Shown here piece after piece: positions 18,506-28,285 of a stretch of DNA of 64,000 nucleotides. Both the position numbers and the translations under genes were made by a program. The notes beneath the pieces are model-generated. The model did not search any database. It saw nothing but the letters and a program-made list of their open reading frames with translations, and was not told the DNA's origin. Source of the DNA: Reichenbachiella ulvae (lineage in GTDB: Bacteria > Bacteroidota > Bacteroidia > Cytophagales > Cyclobacteriaceae); contig NZ_JAOYOD010000001.1 in NCBI RefSeq assembly GCF_025833875.1, positions 3,658,001 to 3,722,000 on the forward strand, written 5' to 3'. Each line of letters begins with the position of its first letter. Position 1 is the first letter of the stretch.

Positions 18506-18509
<4 letters not shown>
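17991..18509 (-). CDS. DUF4269 nucleotidyltransferase-like protein
   Basis: 172 aa. The motif LVGTIPINIDVAGSDLDIICE (about 39-59) is the DUF4269 hallmark and resembles the GS...DxD core of the minimal nucleotidyltransferase fold, with a further acid in YDIEIFGQ. The biochemical role is not known. Its ATG overlaps the YpdA stop by four bases (ATGA), so translation is coupled to the redox enzyme gene. Confidence 0.8.
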
Positions 18510-19489
<980 letters not shown>

Positions 19490-19491
19490 GA

Positions 19492-20067
19492 TCAAAATTC
19501 ATATGTCTTTAAGGGTGTCACACAATAGTCTAAAGGAATATCATACGGATCTGTATACGGAATGATATCTATCGGTGGCATCATACTCAACCCTACTTTT
19601 ATACAATCTGGCCTGCACTCACTCAAAAACCGATCGTAATAGCCTTTGCCATACCCGATCCTATGCCCATTGCGATCAAAAACCACCATAGGCACCAATA
19701 CCATATCGATAGCCGACACATCTACCTGTTTGCCAGAAACAGGTTCAGGGATCCCCCATTTGTTCACGCTAAGCTGATCTTTGGATTCGAACAAATAATG
19801 GGTCAAAGTATTTTGGTTCAAATCTGACCTTGATATGACAGCTTCTACTTGTTTTGCACCTAGGTTTTCTAAGATCCTCCACGTATTGACTTCACGTTGC
19901 TTAGTGATGGGTAGGAAAAGGTGTACATTTTGAATTTTCTTTTCAGACAAAAAAGCATCAAACCTCTGACTGATGGCTACTGATAACTGATCCGCCTGAA
20001 ATTCGGACAACATTTTTCGTTTTCTTAAGAAAACTGTTCTTAGTTTTTCCTTGTCAATAGTGGCCAT
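19492..20067 (-). CDS. 5-formyltetrahydrofolate cyclo-ligase
   Basis: 191 aa. The enzyme (YgfA/MTHFS) converts 5-formyl-THF to 5,10-methenyl-THF with ATP. Visible features are the N-terminal basic helix LRTVFLRKRKML, WGIPEP (about 108), and the ATP/phosphate loop RIGYGKGYYDRFL (about 149-161), the family signature. It is the first gene of the overlapping minus-strand operon with ypdA and DUF4269. Confidence 0.93.
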   Translation of the reverse strand: MATIDKEKLRTVFLRKRKMLSEFQADQLSVAISQRFDAFLSEKKIQNVHLFLPITKQREVNTWRILENLGAKQVEAVISRSDLNQNTLTHYLFESKDQLSVNKWGIPEPVSGKQVDVSAIDMVLVPMVVFDRNGHRIGYGKGYYDRFLSECRPDCIKVGLSMMPPIDIIPYTDPYDIPLDYCVTPLKTYEF

Positions 20068-20189
20068 TGGAGCTCAAAATAAAGGCTTTCCAAATGAATT
20101 CGCTATCAAAAAATATTTTTTGATAGAATTATTGTGACTTTATTACAAGTTAGGGATTGAAAGGGTAAAGAATAACAAAACAGGCCAAA

Positions 20190-20732
20190 GTGAATCACTC
20201 AGAAGCAGATATTATACAAAGAGCGAAGGCTGACGTCAAGCACTTTGAGCCCTTGTACAACAAGTATTATGAATCGATATTTCGCTTCATCTATCGTCGG
20301 ACGGACGAGGAGCAAGCGACGGCTGATATCACTTCTCGTGTATTTATGAACGCCATGAAGGCACTACCTAAATACGAAATACGTGAAGTAGGTTTTGGTG
20401 CATGGCTATATCGCATTGCCGCCAACGAAACCAATAAATATTTTCGTGAGACCAAGAAGCAGATGCATCTGAGTCTGGAAGATGAAAAAGTAAGTTTGGT
20501 CATGACCTGCGATCAACTAGAGGACCCAGAAGAAAAGCTATCTGTGTTGATGCAGCTTGTAGATGAACTAGAGGACGATGAGATTCAAATACTGGAATTG
20601 AAATTTTTTGAGAATAAGAATTTTAAAGAAATCGCTTTCATTTTGGACAAGAAGGAAAGTGGGATAAAGATGCGATTGTATCGCGCATTGGATAAATTGA
20701 AAGAGAAATTTGATTCGATACGAAAGGCCTAG
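20190..20732 (+). CDS. ECF-type RNA polymerase sigma factor
   Basis: 180 aa. Region 2 spans about 20-95, with IFRFIYRRTDEEQATADITSRVFMNAMKAL and the WLYRIAANETNKYFRE segment. Region 4 spans about 120-175, with a helix-turn-helix (ELKFFENKNFKEIAFILDKKESGIKMRLYRALDKLKE). The start appears to be GTG at 20190; no better ATG precedes region 2. It is followed by a small single-TM protein and a TonB-like protein on the same strand, which may be its regulator and target. Confidence 0.9.
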   Translation: MNHSEADIIQRAKADVKHFEPLYNKYYESIFRFIYRRTDEEQATADITSRVFMNAMKALPKYEIREVGFGAWLYRIAANETNKYFRETKKQMHLSLEDEKVSLVMTCDQLEDPEEKLSVLMQLVDELEDDEIQILELKFFENKNFKEIAFILDKKESGIKMRLYRALDKLKEKFDSIRKA

Positions 20733-20824
20733 CCTTATTAATTATTTAGTAATCAATAGATGACTGATTTAAGAAAAGTGAAAAAAACAGCAACATTTTC
20801 GCATTCGTCATAAGTAGAAGAATC

Positions 20825-21082
20825 ATGACAAAATACGATATCAGATTGAGGCGAGAGGCTGTAAAAAAGAGCCAAATAGAAAAGCACAAGGACTTTAGAA
20901 CCTTGAGTGATCTCGTGCAGCAAGAAAAAAGATCTACTTCCACTCGAAGGTTATGGATCTTGCTGGTAGCGGCTGTGTTGATATTGGGCATGATGGTCGT
21001 GGGTACCATCAGAATACTAAACCCACCCAAACAAGAACAAAAAGAAAACGTCGATCAAATGATTTTCGACGAATTCAAATAA
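20825..21082 (+). CDS. small single-pass membrane protein after sigma factor
   Basis: 85 aa. A very basic cytoplasmic helix (1-43, many Lys/Arg) precedes one TM helix (about 44-62, LWILLVAAVLILGMMVVGT) and a short periplasmic tail. It contains no recognisable zinc-finger anti-sigma motif (no HxxxCxxC). Position and topology suggest an atypical membrane anti-sigma factor or an accessory to the TonB-like protein, but nothing in the sequence proves either. Confidence 0.6.
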   Translation: MTKYDIRLRREAVKKSQIEKHKDFRTLSDLVQQEKRSTSTRRLWILLVAAVLILGMMVVGTIRILNPPKQEQKENVDQMIFDEFK

Positions 21083-21163
21083 AAAGAAATACATAATTAA
21101 GGCTCATCCCGGGAGCAGTCTTAGTTCTGTGATTGAATATTTAACCATTTAAAATTTACAATT

Positions 21164-21841
21164 ATGGAATTGAGAAAAAATCCAGATATCGATCTGGAAC
21201 GCAAAAGAGGAATGTTTTTTAGTATTGGCCTATTGGTCAGTTTGTCACTTGTCATTACCGCATTTCAGTGGAAAACTGAAGTGACTGTCTATGACTTACC
21301 TTATACACTTGAGGAAAAAGACGCATTGATATTTATGGAGCCGGTGGCTACTATTATCCATCCACCCGAACGACCAAAACCTATAGAAAGAAAGTCCATC
21401 CAGGCTCCGGTGTTTGTAGAAACTAACGTGGAAATAGAAGAAGTATTGGAAACAATTCCGGAAGCAGAAGAGATTGATTTTAATGACATTATAATTGATG
21501 AGCCGATCAAGGAAGAGGAACCAGAGGTTTGGACTGGAATAGTAGAACAAATGCCTGAGCCTACTGGCGGAATGGCCTCATTCTATAAGTTTATCAGCAA
21601 AGAAATGAAATACCCTAGTCAGGCCAGAAGAATGGACATTGAAGGCCGAGTATTCGTGCAATTCATCGTAGACAGGGATGGCTCATTGTCCAACATAGAA
21701 GTAATCAAAGGTATAGGCGGGGGATGTGACGAAGAAGCTGCCAGAGTCTTAGCAAAAGCGCCTAAATGGAATCCAGGTAAACAAAGAGGTAAGGCTGTAC
21801 GTGTGAGAATGATTGTACCTATTCATTTCAGATTAAACTAA
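21164..21841 (+). CDS. TonB-family energy transducer
   Basis: 225 aa: a short cytoplasmic N-terminus, one TM helix (about 17-36), a periplasmic linker with Pro/Glu-rich segments (HPPERPKPIERK, then DEPIKEEEPEV), and a C-terminal TonB domain (about 140-225) with YPSQARRMDIEGRVFVQFIVDRDGSL and the WNPGKQRGKAVRVRM strand typical of Bacteroidota TonB proteins. It would link inner-membrane proton force to outer-membrane receptors. No ExbB/ExbD genes are adjacent. Confidence 0.88.
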   Translation: MELRKNPDIDLERKRGMFFSIGLLVSLSLVITAFQWKTEVTVYDLPYTLEEKDALIFMEPVATIIHPPERPKPIERKSIQAPVFVETNVEIEEVLETIPEAEEIDFNDIIIDEPIKEEEPEVWTGIVEQMPEPTGGMASFYKFISKEMKYPSQARRMDIEGRVFVQFIVDRDGSLSNIEVIKGIGGGCDEEAARVLAKAPKWNPGKQRGKAVRVRMIVPIHFRLN

Positions 21842-21845
21842 ACAA

Positions 21846-21874
21846 AAAAAGGGCATCCAATAGATGCCCTTTTT
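21846..21874. terminator. bidirectional terminator between the tonB-like gene and glnA
   Basis: The 12-bp arms AAAAAGGGCATC (21846-21857) and GATGCCCTTTTT (21863-21874) enclose a 5-base loop, with T-runs on both strands. It serves both convergent genes. Confidence 0.9.
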
Positions 21875-21895
21875 AAATTTAAACTTATGCTTTGC

Positions 21896-22909
21896 TTATT
21901 TAACAGTCTTAACTGTTTTGATAATTCTTGCAGCCACTTTGTAAGGATCTGCGTTAGAAGCAGGTCTTCTGTCTTCCAAGTATCCTGACCATCCGTTGTT
22001 CTTAGTGTACAATGGAATACGGATAGAAGCACCTCTATCAGAAACTCCGTAAGAGAAATCAGTGATAGCAGCAGTTTCGTGCTTACCAGTCAAACGCTGA
22101 TCGTTGTAAGCTCCATATACTGCGATGTGCTCATCTACTACGCTTCTAAATGCTTCACATACTTCTTTGATCTTAGCTTCAGATGCAGCAGTTCTGATCA
22201 AAGAGTTAGAGAAGTTAGCGTGCATACCTGAACCATTCCAGTCTAGTTGACCTAATGGTTTTGGGTGATAGTTGATAGAAAGACCACCATATTTTTCAGT
22301 CAATCTTTCCAACATGTATCTTGCTACCCAGATTTGGTCACCTGCAGATGCAGCGCCTTTAGCCATGATCTGGAATTCCCACTGACCAGCAGCTACTTCA
22401 CCGTTAGTACCTTCGATATCTAGACCTGCCTCGATACAAAGTTCCAGGTGCTCGTCTTTAATATCTCTACCGAATACGTTTTGTCCACCTACACCACAGT
22501 AGTATGGTCCTTGTGGAGCTGGGAAACCACCTTCTGGGAAACCGATAGGTCTGTTGGTAGTGTTGTCCCAGATGAAATATTCTTGCTCAAATCCAAACCA
22601 GAAATCATCATCCTCATCATCGATCAAAGCACGACCATTAGATTCATGAGGTGTTCCATCAGCGTTTAATACTTCAGTCATTACTAACCAACCATCTTTA
22701 ACAGCCGGATCAGGGCATACAAAGACTGGTTTCATGATACAGTCAGACGAACCGCCTTCTGCCTGCTCAGTAGAGCTACCGTCAAAAGACCAATCTGGTA
22801 AGTCTTCCAACTTTCCGCTGAAATCATCTACCAATTTCGTTTTACTTCTCAAAGATTGTGTAGGCTTATAACCATCAAGCCAAATGTACTCCAATTTAGA
22901 TTTTGCCAT
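21896..22909 (-). CDS. glnA: type II (eukaryote-like) glutamine synthetase
   Basis: 337 aa, the length of GSII rather than GSI (about 470) or GSIII (about 700). It condenses glutamate and ammonia with ATP. Motifs are DWSFDGSSTEQA (N-terminal beta-grasp domain), WFGFEQEYFI (metal and glutamate site), AAGQWEFQI, and NGSGMHANFSNSLIRT with HETAAITDFSYGVSDRGASIRIP (nucleotide and flap region). It lacks the adenylylation-site Tyr region of GSI. With the adjacent porin and Amt it forms an ammonium uptake and assimilation cluster, although both intervals contain hairpins. Confidence 0.95.
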   Translation of the reverse strand: MAKSKLEYIWLDGYKPTQSLRSKTKLVDDFSGKLEDLPDWSFDGSSTEQAEGGSSDCIMKPVFVCPDPAVKDGWLVMTEVLNADGTPHESNGRALIDDEDDDFWFGFEQEYFIWDNTTNRPIGFPEGGFPAPQGPYYCGVGGQNVFGRDIKDEHLELCIEAGLDIEGTNGEVAAGQWEFQIMAKGAASAGDQIWVARYMLERLTEKYGGLSINYHPKPLGQLDWNGSGMHANFSNSLIRTAASEAKIKEVCEAFRSVVDEHIAVYGAYNDQRLTGKHETAAITDFSYGVSDRGASIRIPLYTKNNGWSGYLEDRRPASNADPYKVAARIIKTVKTVK

Positions 22910-23098
22910 TTTCTATAAGTATTTAATAATTTTCTAATTCTAAGCTTTTTTTCAATTATTGGGTCTGTGTTGTTAGAGCAGATGAGTATTATCTGGCGAT
23001 GCTTTCGACTGAAAGCGTACGTATTTCTACGGAATTCAAATTTAGCAACTTTTTTGAAACCAGCCTTATCCAGTGCCAGTCAATTCAGGGAGCAACTC
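22910..23098. other. glnA upstream region
   Basis: 189 bases between the porin terminator and the glnA ATG. I see no exact TAnnTTTG box, riboswitch or clear operator. The first 50 bases before glnA are AT-rich. Confidence 0.3.
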
Positions 23099-23139
23099 AA
23101 AAAGTATTTGGAGCGATGCATGCACCACCCCAAATACTT
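23099..23139 (-). terminator. terminator of the porin gene
   Basis: The 10-bp arms AAGTATTTGG (23102-23111) and CCAAATACTT (23130-23139) enclose an 18-base loop. About five T follow on the minus strand. Confidence 0.6.
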
Positions 23140-23171
23140 AAAATTGCTTAAACACTTAATAAAAGTTCTTA

Positions 23172-24203
23172 TTAGAATGCGTATACAGCAGCAATTGTGA
23201 ATGAAGACAAGTTGCTACCATATGTTGGGTTGATTGGGTCACCTGATACATCGATACCATCAGCATCTTCGATCACCTCATCAGCTGAATAGATATCAGT
23301 TCTGATTTCTGGGATAATAGTCAAATTTCCAATTGAATAGTTTGCAGATAAAGTTAGGTCAATTACATTTTCTTCAAATGTAATTGCTCCAACACCTTGA
23401 TCAGAGAAATATTCCCCTCTAAGGCCAAGAGAAAAATCATCAGAGAATGAATTCTGTAAGTAAAGTGCACCACCATAGAAGCTATCAGAAGCAGTAGTTG
23501 CATTCACTCCTAAATAGAAAGACTCACCCAAGTCCCATCCTGCAGTTAAGTCAGCCTGGAAGAAATCATCATCAAACAAGAAGTTCAAATAAACTCCACC
23601 ATATCCTAACTGAACACCTCCAAGGTATCTTCCAGTTGGGTTGAAGTCAGTTAAATCTGTTGGGTTAAACACACCCAACATAACACTGAAATCACCAAAT
23701 GCCATGTCTGCTTTCAAACCAGAGTGAGAGAACGGTCCGTATGAGAACATGTAAGAAGTAGAGTAGTTGAAGTTAGCTGTTGGAGAAATAACTTCGTATC
23801 CCAAGAAAGTATTGAAATTACCTACTGTCAACGTCACAGCGTCACTAACATTCCAATAGGCGTACAATTGGTTAACAATGCTTGAAGAAGCAGTAGTAGA
23901 ACCAAACACTGCATCAGTACCTCTTGGTCCGAAAGCTAAATCAGCAACAAATCCAGTTTTTTCGCCGTCCAAACCAACAATAAGATTAGCCATACCAAGG
24001 GCAAAACCAGTTTTATTTGCAAATGAAGTTCCTGGCGCAATAGTTCCTCCAGTTCTTTCATCATTGGTACCATTCAAGTTTACTCTGTAATAAGCATCTA
24101 CACTACCCGAGATAGACAATGCTGGTGATTCTTCATCCTGTGCAGTCGCTGCAAAAGATGCTACTAGCAAAGCTGCTAACAATACTCTTGTAAAATTTTT
24201 CAT
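23172..24203 (-). CDS. outer-membrane beta-barrel porin (OmpL/Bbp2-like)
   Basis: 343 aa with a cleavable signal peptide (MKNFTRVLLAALLVASFAATA, cleaved before QDE). The mature part alternates amphipathic strands (ISGSVDAYYRVNL, VTLTVGNFNTFLGYEV, SSFTIAAVYAF) and ends in an aromatic Phe, as barrel proteins do for BAM recognition. The GNFNTFLGYE segment and overall length suggest the OmpL-like beta-barrel porin-2 family. It lies between glnA and amt, so passage of ammonium or small nitrogen compounds across the outer membrane is a reasonable inference. Confidence 0.8.
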   Translation of the reverse strand: MKNFTRVLLAALLVASFAATAQDEESPALSISGSVDAYYRVNLNGTNDERTGGTIAPGTSFANKTGFALGMANLIVGLDGEKTGFVADLAFGPRGTDAVFGSTTASSSIVNQLYAYWNVSDAVTLTVGNFNTFLGYEVISPTANFNYSTSYMFSYGPFSHSGLKADMAFGDFSVMLGVFNPTDLTDFNPTGRYLGGVQLGYGGVYLNFLFDDDFFQADLTAGWDLGESFYLGVNATTASDSFYGGALYLQNSFSDDFSLGLRGEYFSDQGVGAITFEENVIDLTLSANYSIGNLTIIPEIRTDIYSADEVIEDADGIDVSGDPINPTYGSNLSSFTIAAVYAF

Positions 24204-24242
24204 TATTAGTTTTATTTAGAGTTGAAATTAAAATTTTGAGAA

Positions 24243-24290
24243 AAGACCTGTTCAGCCGTGTTCGCACCACGGTACGAACAGGTCTTCTTT
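24243..24290. terminator. hairpin terminator between amt and the porin gene
   Basis: The 11-bp outer arms AAGACCTGTTC (24243-24253) and GAACAGGTCTT (24276-24286) enclose an inner CCGTG/CACGG stem. On the minus strand (amt direction) it is followed by TTTTC then an AT-rich stretch. The longer T-run is on the plus strand, so termination of amt may be partial and leave some readthrough into the porin gene. Confidence 0.6.
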
Positions 24291-24312
24291 TTTATATCTT
24301 AAGATGTAAATC

Positions 24313-25596
24313 TTATTCGTCGTAAATGATAGTGTAACCTCTGATTCCGTGCTCGTGGCTATCCAAACCTTCAGTTTCGTGTTGTTCAGATACTCTCACA
24401 CCGATAGTCAGTTTCAAGATGTAGAACAAGATGAAAGCGATTGGGAATGCAACAGCACCGTAAGCCAATACACCGATCAATTGAGTCATGAATGAGAACT
24501 CACCGATACCGAAGATACCAACAGCAAGTGTACCCCAGATACCACAAGTCAAGTGAACAGAAACAGCTCCTACAACATCATCCAATTTGAATTTGTCCAA
24601 AGTGATAGCAGACAATACTACCAATACACCAGCAACAGCTCCGATAATCAATGCAGAAGGAACAGATACTACGTCAGCACCGGCAGTGATACCTACTAGA
24701 CCAGCAAGGATACCGTTCAACACCATACCCAGGTCCATTCTTTTGAACACGATTTTAGCAGTGAAGAATCCGAAAAGACCTCCAGTACATGCAGCAAGAC
24801 AAGTAGTCACCAATACATAAGAAGTCAAATCTGGATCAGCAGAAAGTACAGATCCACCGTTGAATCCGAACCACCCTAACCAAAGTAGGAAAACACCGAT
24901 TACTGCCAAAGGAACAGAAGCACCTGGCTTGTCGATTACTTTTCCGTCTACGTATTTTCCAAGACGTGGTCCGATGATGATGATACCAGCTAGTGCACCC
25001 CATCCACCTACAGAGTGAACCAAAGTAGAACCAGCGAAATCATAGAATCCCATCATATCTAACCATCCAGCACCCCATTTCCATGAACCTAACCATGGGT
25101 AAACAAGACCTACGTAGATTACTGTGAAGATCATGTAAGCAGAAACTTTCACACGCTCAGCGATAGCTCCAGATACGATTGTAGCTGCAGTAGCTGCGAA
25201 CATACCCTGGAACAAGAAGTCAGTCCAGTAAGTGTATCCACCTCCAGCGTAATCGATAGAAGCACCGTCACCGGCATCTAAAAATGGACCTGCAAATCCG
25301 AAGATTCCAGCGTCACCTTCAGCAAATCCTGGATACATCAGGTTGAACCCGCAGATATAATAAGTCAAAAGACCTATGATCGGCGTGATCGTGTTTTTGA
25401 AAAGGATGTTAACTGTGTTTTTGGATTGTCCAAAACCTGCCTCAACACCCGCAAAGCCTAAGTGCATGATAAACACTAAAGCAGTAGCCAACATCATCCA
25501 GATGTTGTTTGCAGTAAAAAGCGCTACAGCTCCTTCGGTAGCCTCAGCAACTACCTCCGTAGACATCTCGCTCATTACATTAGTCAAAATTGTCAT
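24313..25596 (-). CDS. amt: ammonium transporter (Amt family)
   Basis: 427 aa with about eleven TM helices. It has the Amt signatures LFQGMFAATAATIVSGAIAERVK (about 135-157), STLVHSVGGWGALAG with the pore His (about 190), and the second pore His in AVSVHLTCGIWGTLAVG. A predicted N-terminal hydrophilic leader (1-25) precedes the first helix. Amt conducts ammonium inward and is normally gated by a PII protein, but no glnK/glnB gene is adjacent here. It is clustered with the porin and GSII genes. Confidence 0.95.
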   Translation of the reverse strand: MTILTNVMSEMSTEVVAEATEGAVALFTANNIWMMLATALVFIMHLGFAGVEAGFGQSKNTVNILFKNTITPIIGLLTYYICGFNLMYPGFAEGDAGIFGFAGPFLDAGDGASIDYAGGGYTYWTDFLFQGMFAATAATIVSGAIAERVKVSAYMIFTVIYVGLVYPWLGSWKWGAGWLDMMGFYDFAGSTLVHSVGGWGALAGIIIIGPRLGKYVDGKVIDKPGASVPLAVIGVFLLWLGWFGFNGGSVLSADPDLTSYVLVTTCLAACTGGLFGFFTAKIVFKRMDLGMVLNGILAGLVGITAGADVVSVPSALIIGAVAGVLVVLSAITLDKFKLDDVVGAVSVHLTCGIWGTLAVGIFGIGEFSFMTQLIGVLAYGAVAFPIAFILFYILKLTIGVRVSEQHETEGLDSHEHGIRGYTIIYDE

Positions 25597-26089
25597 AGCA
25601 ATAATTTTAAGTTTAAAATAAATTTATAGTCTTAATCAGCCTTTAGATTCCGACTGCTGCAAAGTCGAAACCGCTGAAAAATTCACTTTTTGACATCACC
25701 ATAGACCAGTTAAAAACCTGCTAAACCGGAGGTGACTTTCAGAGATTAATAATTTTCTCAGCTGCTAAAGTAACAAAACCACGTAGAACTACTTAGTTGA
25801 CCTGCATAAATTATCCTGATTTCGGCAATATTTATAGTTTTTACAATTTTCTAGTTATTTCTTTAATTATTTTCAAATTCAACTACCATAATGTAGCATT
25901 ACATGAATTATTCTCAATAAAAGGGTTATTTTTTTATCTAGAAACAGCATTACACAGGGTTATTACATTTTAATTACTGCGTTTTAACAGGTTTTTTACT
26001 TAAATTATTAATACGTAATCACCGCAGACCCAAGCTAAGAACAAGTCTACTTACGTATATTTGTTAAGTAAGCGACCATCTATCATGAC
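25597..26089. other. 493-base divergent regulatory region (amt / yraN)
   Basis: AT-rich with no credible ORF. It holds the putative yraN -7 box near its right end, and a short imperfect inverted repeat ATGTA-GCAT-TACAT near 25890-25905. I found no exact TAnnTTTG box on the amt side, so amt may depend on a different sigma factor or an activator. Confidence 0.4.
26056..26063 (+). promoter_or_regulatory. putative -7 box (TATATTTG) for yraN
   Basis: It matches TAnnTTTG and lies 26 bases before the yraN ATG. No -33 TTG is seen at the usual distance. Confidence 0.35.
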
Positions 26090-26434
26090 ATGAACACAAA
26101 TAAAATCACTGGAGACAAAGCCGAAAGGCTGGCTGAAGACGCACTAAGGCAAAATAAATTCGAAATCCTGGAAAAAAACTTTAGGTATAAAAGAGCAGAA
26201 ATAGACCTGATTGCAAAGCAGGATGCTTTAATACTTTTCGTAGAGGTAAAATATCGTAAAAATGAAAATTATGGTTATCCCGAAGAGTTTGTTAGTGAAA
26301 ATCAACAGCGATTAATATTGGAAGCCGCAGATCACTACTTAAACCAAATAGACTGGAAAGGGGAAATAAGATTCGATATCATGGCTGTTAGTTCAGATTT
26401 AAAAATCACTCACTTTGAAGATGCATTTCATTAA
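26090..26434 (+). CDS. YraN family (UPF0102) endonuclease-like protein
   Basis: 114 aa. The restriction-endonuclease-like core is visible: GDKAERLAEDAL (helix 1), RAEIDLIAK with Glu37/Asp39, and LFVEVKYR with Glu52/Lys54, matching the E..D...ExK catalytic layout. RFDIMAVSSD is the C-terminal strand. UPF0102 proteins are widespread predicted nucleases linked to DNA processing; the exact role is unknown. The gene is convergent with the acyl-CoA ligase, three bases away. Confidence 0.88.
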   Translation: MNTNKITGDKAERLAEDALRQNKFEILEKNFRYKRAEIDLIAKQDALILFVEVKYRKNENYGYPEEFVSENQQRLILEAADHYLNQIDWKGEIRFDIMAVSSDLKITHFEDAFH

Positions 26435-26437
26435 GGA

Positions 26438-28201
26438 CTAGGCATAAAAATCATCCACCAGATCAGCATACTTTTCTAGAATCACTCTTCTCTTCAACTT
26501 GAGCGTAGGCGTCAGCTCCCCCGTATCTATACCCCAGGAATCTGTCAGCAATTTGTACTTTTTCACTTGCTCCCAATTACCGAAACTACGATTTCTCTTT
26601 TCGATTTCAGTAGCAAATAGTTTTTCCGTGGCAGAATCCATTAGCAGTGAATCAAAATTTGCATGCTTCACGCCATGTCGCTCGGCCCATTCATGTAAAG
26701 CTTCCTGATTAGGCACGATCAAAGCAGCTGGAAACCTACGTCCTTCACCCAGGACCATAATCTGTTCGATAAAAGGAGATTCCTTGAACTTATTTTCCAT
26801 CAGCTGAGGAGCAATGTATTTACCTCCAGAAGTTTTGAACATTTCCTTTTTCCGATCAGTAATACGTAGAAAACCGTCAGTCAAATCCCCTATATCCCCC
26901 GTATGGAACCAATCATCGGCCATTACAGCAGCACTCAAATCTGGCGCTTTATAATAACCCATCATTATATTTGGACCTTTGCATAGGATTTCACCATCTT
27001 CAGCGATCTTCACTTCTATTCTATCCAACAGCTTACCCACAGTACCGACCCTAACCCCATCTTCGAACGGAACATTAAAGGCAACTCCAGGAGACGTCTC
27101 TGTCAAACCATACCCTTCACATACAGGAATCTCTGCCGCCCAGAACACTCTAGCCAAACGAGGTTGCAATGCTGCCGCCCCTACTAATATATATTGCATC
27201 CGACCTCCCAAAGCCTCTCTCCATTTAGAGAAGATCAATTTTCGAGCGATAGATAGCTGAAAGTTGTACCACCAACCCATGTCTTCAAATGGTTCAAACT
27301 TCAACCCTAACTTGACTGCCCAAAAAAACAAGGCCCTCTTTATACCCGAAAGCTCGTATCCCTTGGCCATGATTTTATCATAAACCTTCTCGAGCAGCCT
27401 AGGCACGGTCGTAAACATATTGGGCTGTATTTCCTTCAAATTTTCACCAATCGTCTCCATGCTTTCAGCATAGCAAATGGAGATCCCAGAATAGAAATAA
27501 AAAAATGATGCCGTTCGCTCCAGTATATGACACAGCGGTAGAAAGCTTAAAGCCTTACTACCTACATCAAGCAAACCTCTTAGCGCTGTCTTTACAGCGA
27601 GTGCATTACTCACCACATTATCATGACTGAGCATTACTCCTTTGGGCCTGCCTGTAGTCCCTGAGGTGTAAATGATGGTAAACAAATCGGTGGATTGAAC
27701 CGAATTCATTCGTCGTTCAATTTCCTTTATATCCCCCGATGGATCCAATGAAAGAATCTGCTTCCAATTGTCCACCACACCCAGGTCATCAAATGAATAT
27801 ACATGCTCTATCGTATTGGCTTGTTCCATAGCGCCAGCTACTTTCTTCATGATTTCATCATCCGCCCCAAAAACCACTTTAACTTCAGCATGATTAAAGA
27901 TATAAGCATAATCATCCGCGTTAATGGTAGGGTACATCGGAACAGAGACGGCTGCAATCTGGGAACATGCCTGATCAACAAAATTCCACTCTGGGCGATT
28001 AGGAGATATTATAGCAACCTTATCCCCTGGCTCAACACCCAACTTGATAAGCCCAAGGGCCAGCTTGTTGACAATATCAATTACATCCTGTGTACTGTAT
28101 TCGAACCAGTCACCATCTACTTTTGCAGATAGACAAACCTCTAAAGGGTAATTTTGAAATTGATAATGAAGAAAATCAAATACGCGAGTGGGTGTTTCCA
28201 T
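26438..28201 (-). CDS. long-chain fatty-acid--CoA ligase (AMP-forming)
   Basis: 587 aa. This adenylate-forming enzyme activates fatty acids to acyl-CoA. The P-loop-like motif IIYTSGTTGRPKGVML (about 175-190), the GYGLTETSPG motif (about 365-374), WFHTGDIG and the adenylation motif RITDRKKEMFKTSGGKYIAPQ (about 445-465) are all intact. The FACS form with a short C-terminal domain suits membrane-associated activation of exogenous or recycled fatty acids. It is a single-gene unit. Confidence 0.92.
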   Translation of the reverse strand: METPTRVFDFLHYQFQNYPLEVCLSAKVDGDWFEYSTQDVIDIVNKLALGLIKLGVEPGDKVAIISPNRPEWNFVDQACSQIAAVSVPMYPTINADDYAYIFNHAEVKVVFGADDEIMKKVAGAMEQANTIEHVYSFDDLGVVDNWKQILSLDPSGDIKEIERRMNSVQSTDLFTIIYTSGTTGRPKGVMLSHDNVVSNALAVKTALRGLLDVGSKALSFLPLCHILERTASFFYFYSGISICYAESMETIGENLKEIQPNMFTTVPRLLEKVYDKIMAKGYELSGIKRALFFWAVKLGLKFEPFEDMGWWYNFQLSIARKLIFSKWREALGGRMQYILVGAAALQPRLARVFWAAEIPVCEGYGLTETSPGVAFNVPFEDGVRVGTVGKLLDRIEVKIAEDGEILCKGPNIMMGYYKAPDLSAAVMADDWFHTGDIGDLTDGFLRITDRKKEMFKTSGGKYIAPQLMENKFKESPFIEQIMVLGEGRRFPAALIVPNQEALHEWAERHGVKHANFDSLLMDSATEKLFATEIEKRNRSFGNWEQVKKYKLLTDSWGIDTGELTPTLKLKRRVILEKYADLVDDFYA

Positions 28202-28285
28202 AATCTTTGCTTAGAAGCAATAATTTAACAAAAAAAGGAAACATTTATTCTTTATGAAATAAGATAGCTCTATTAAAAATTGAAA

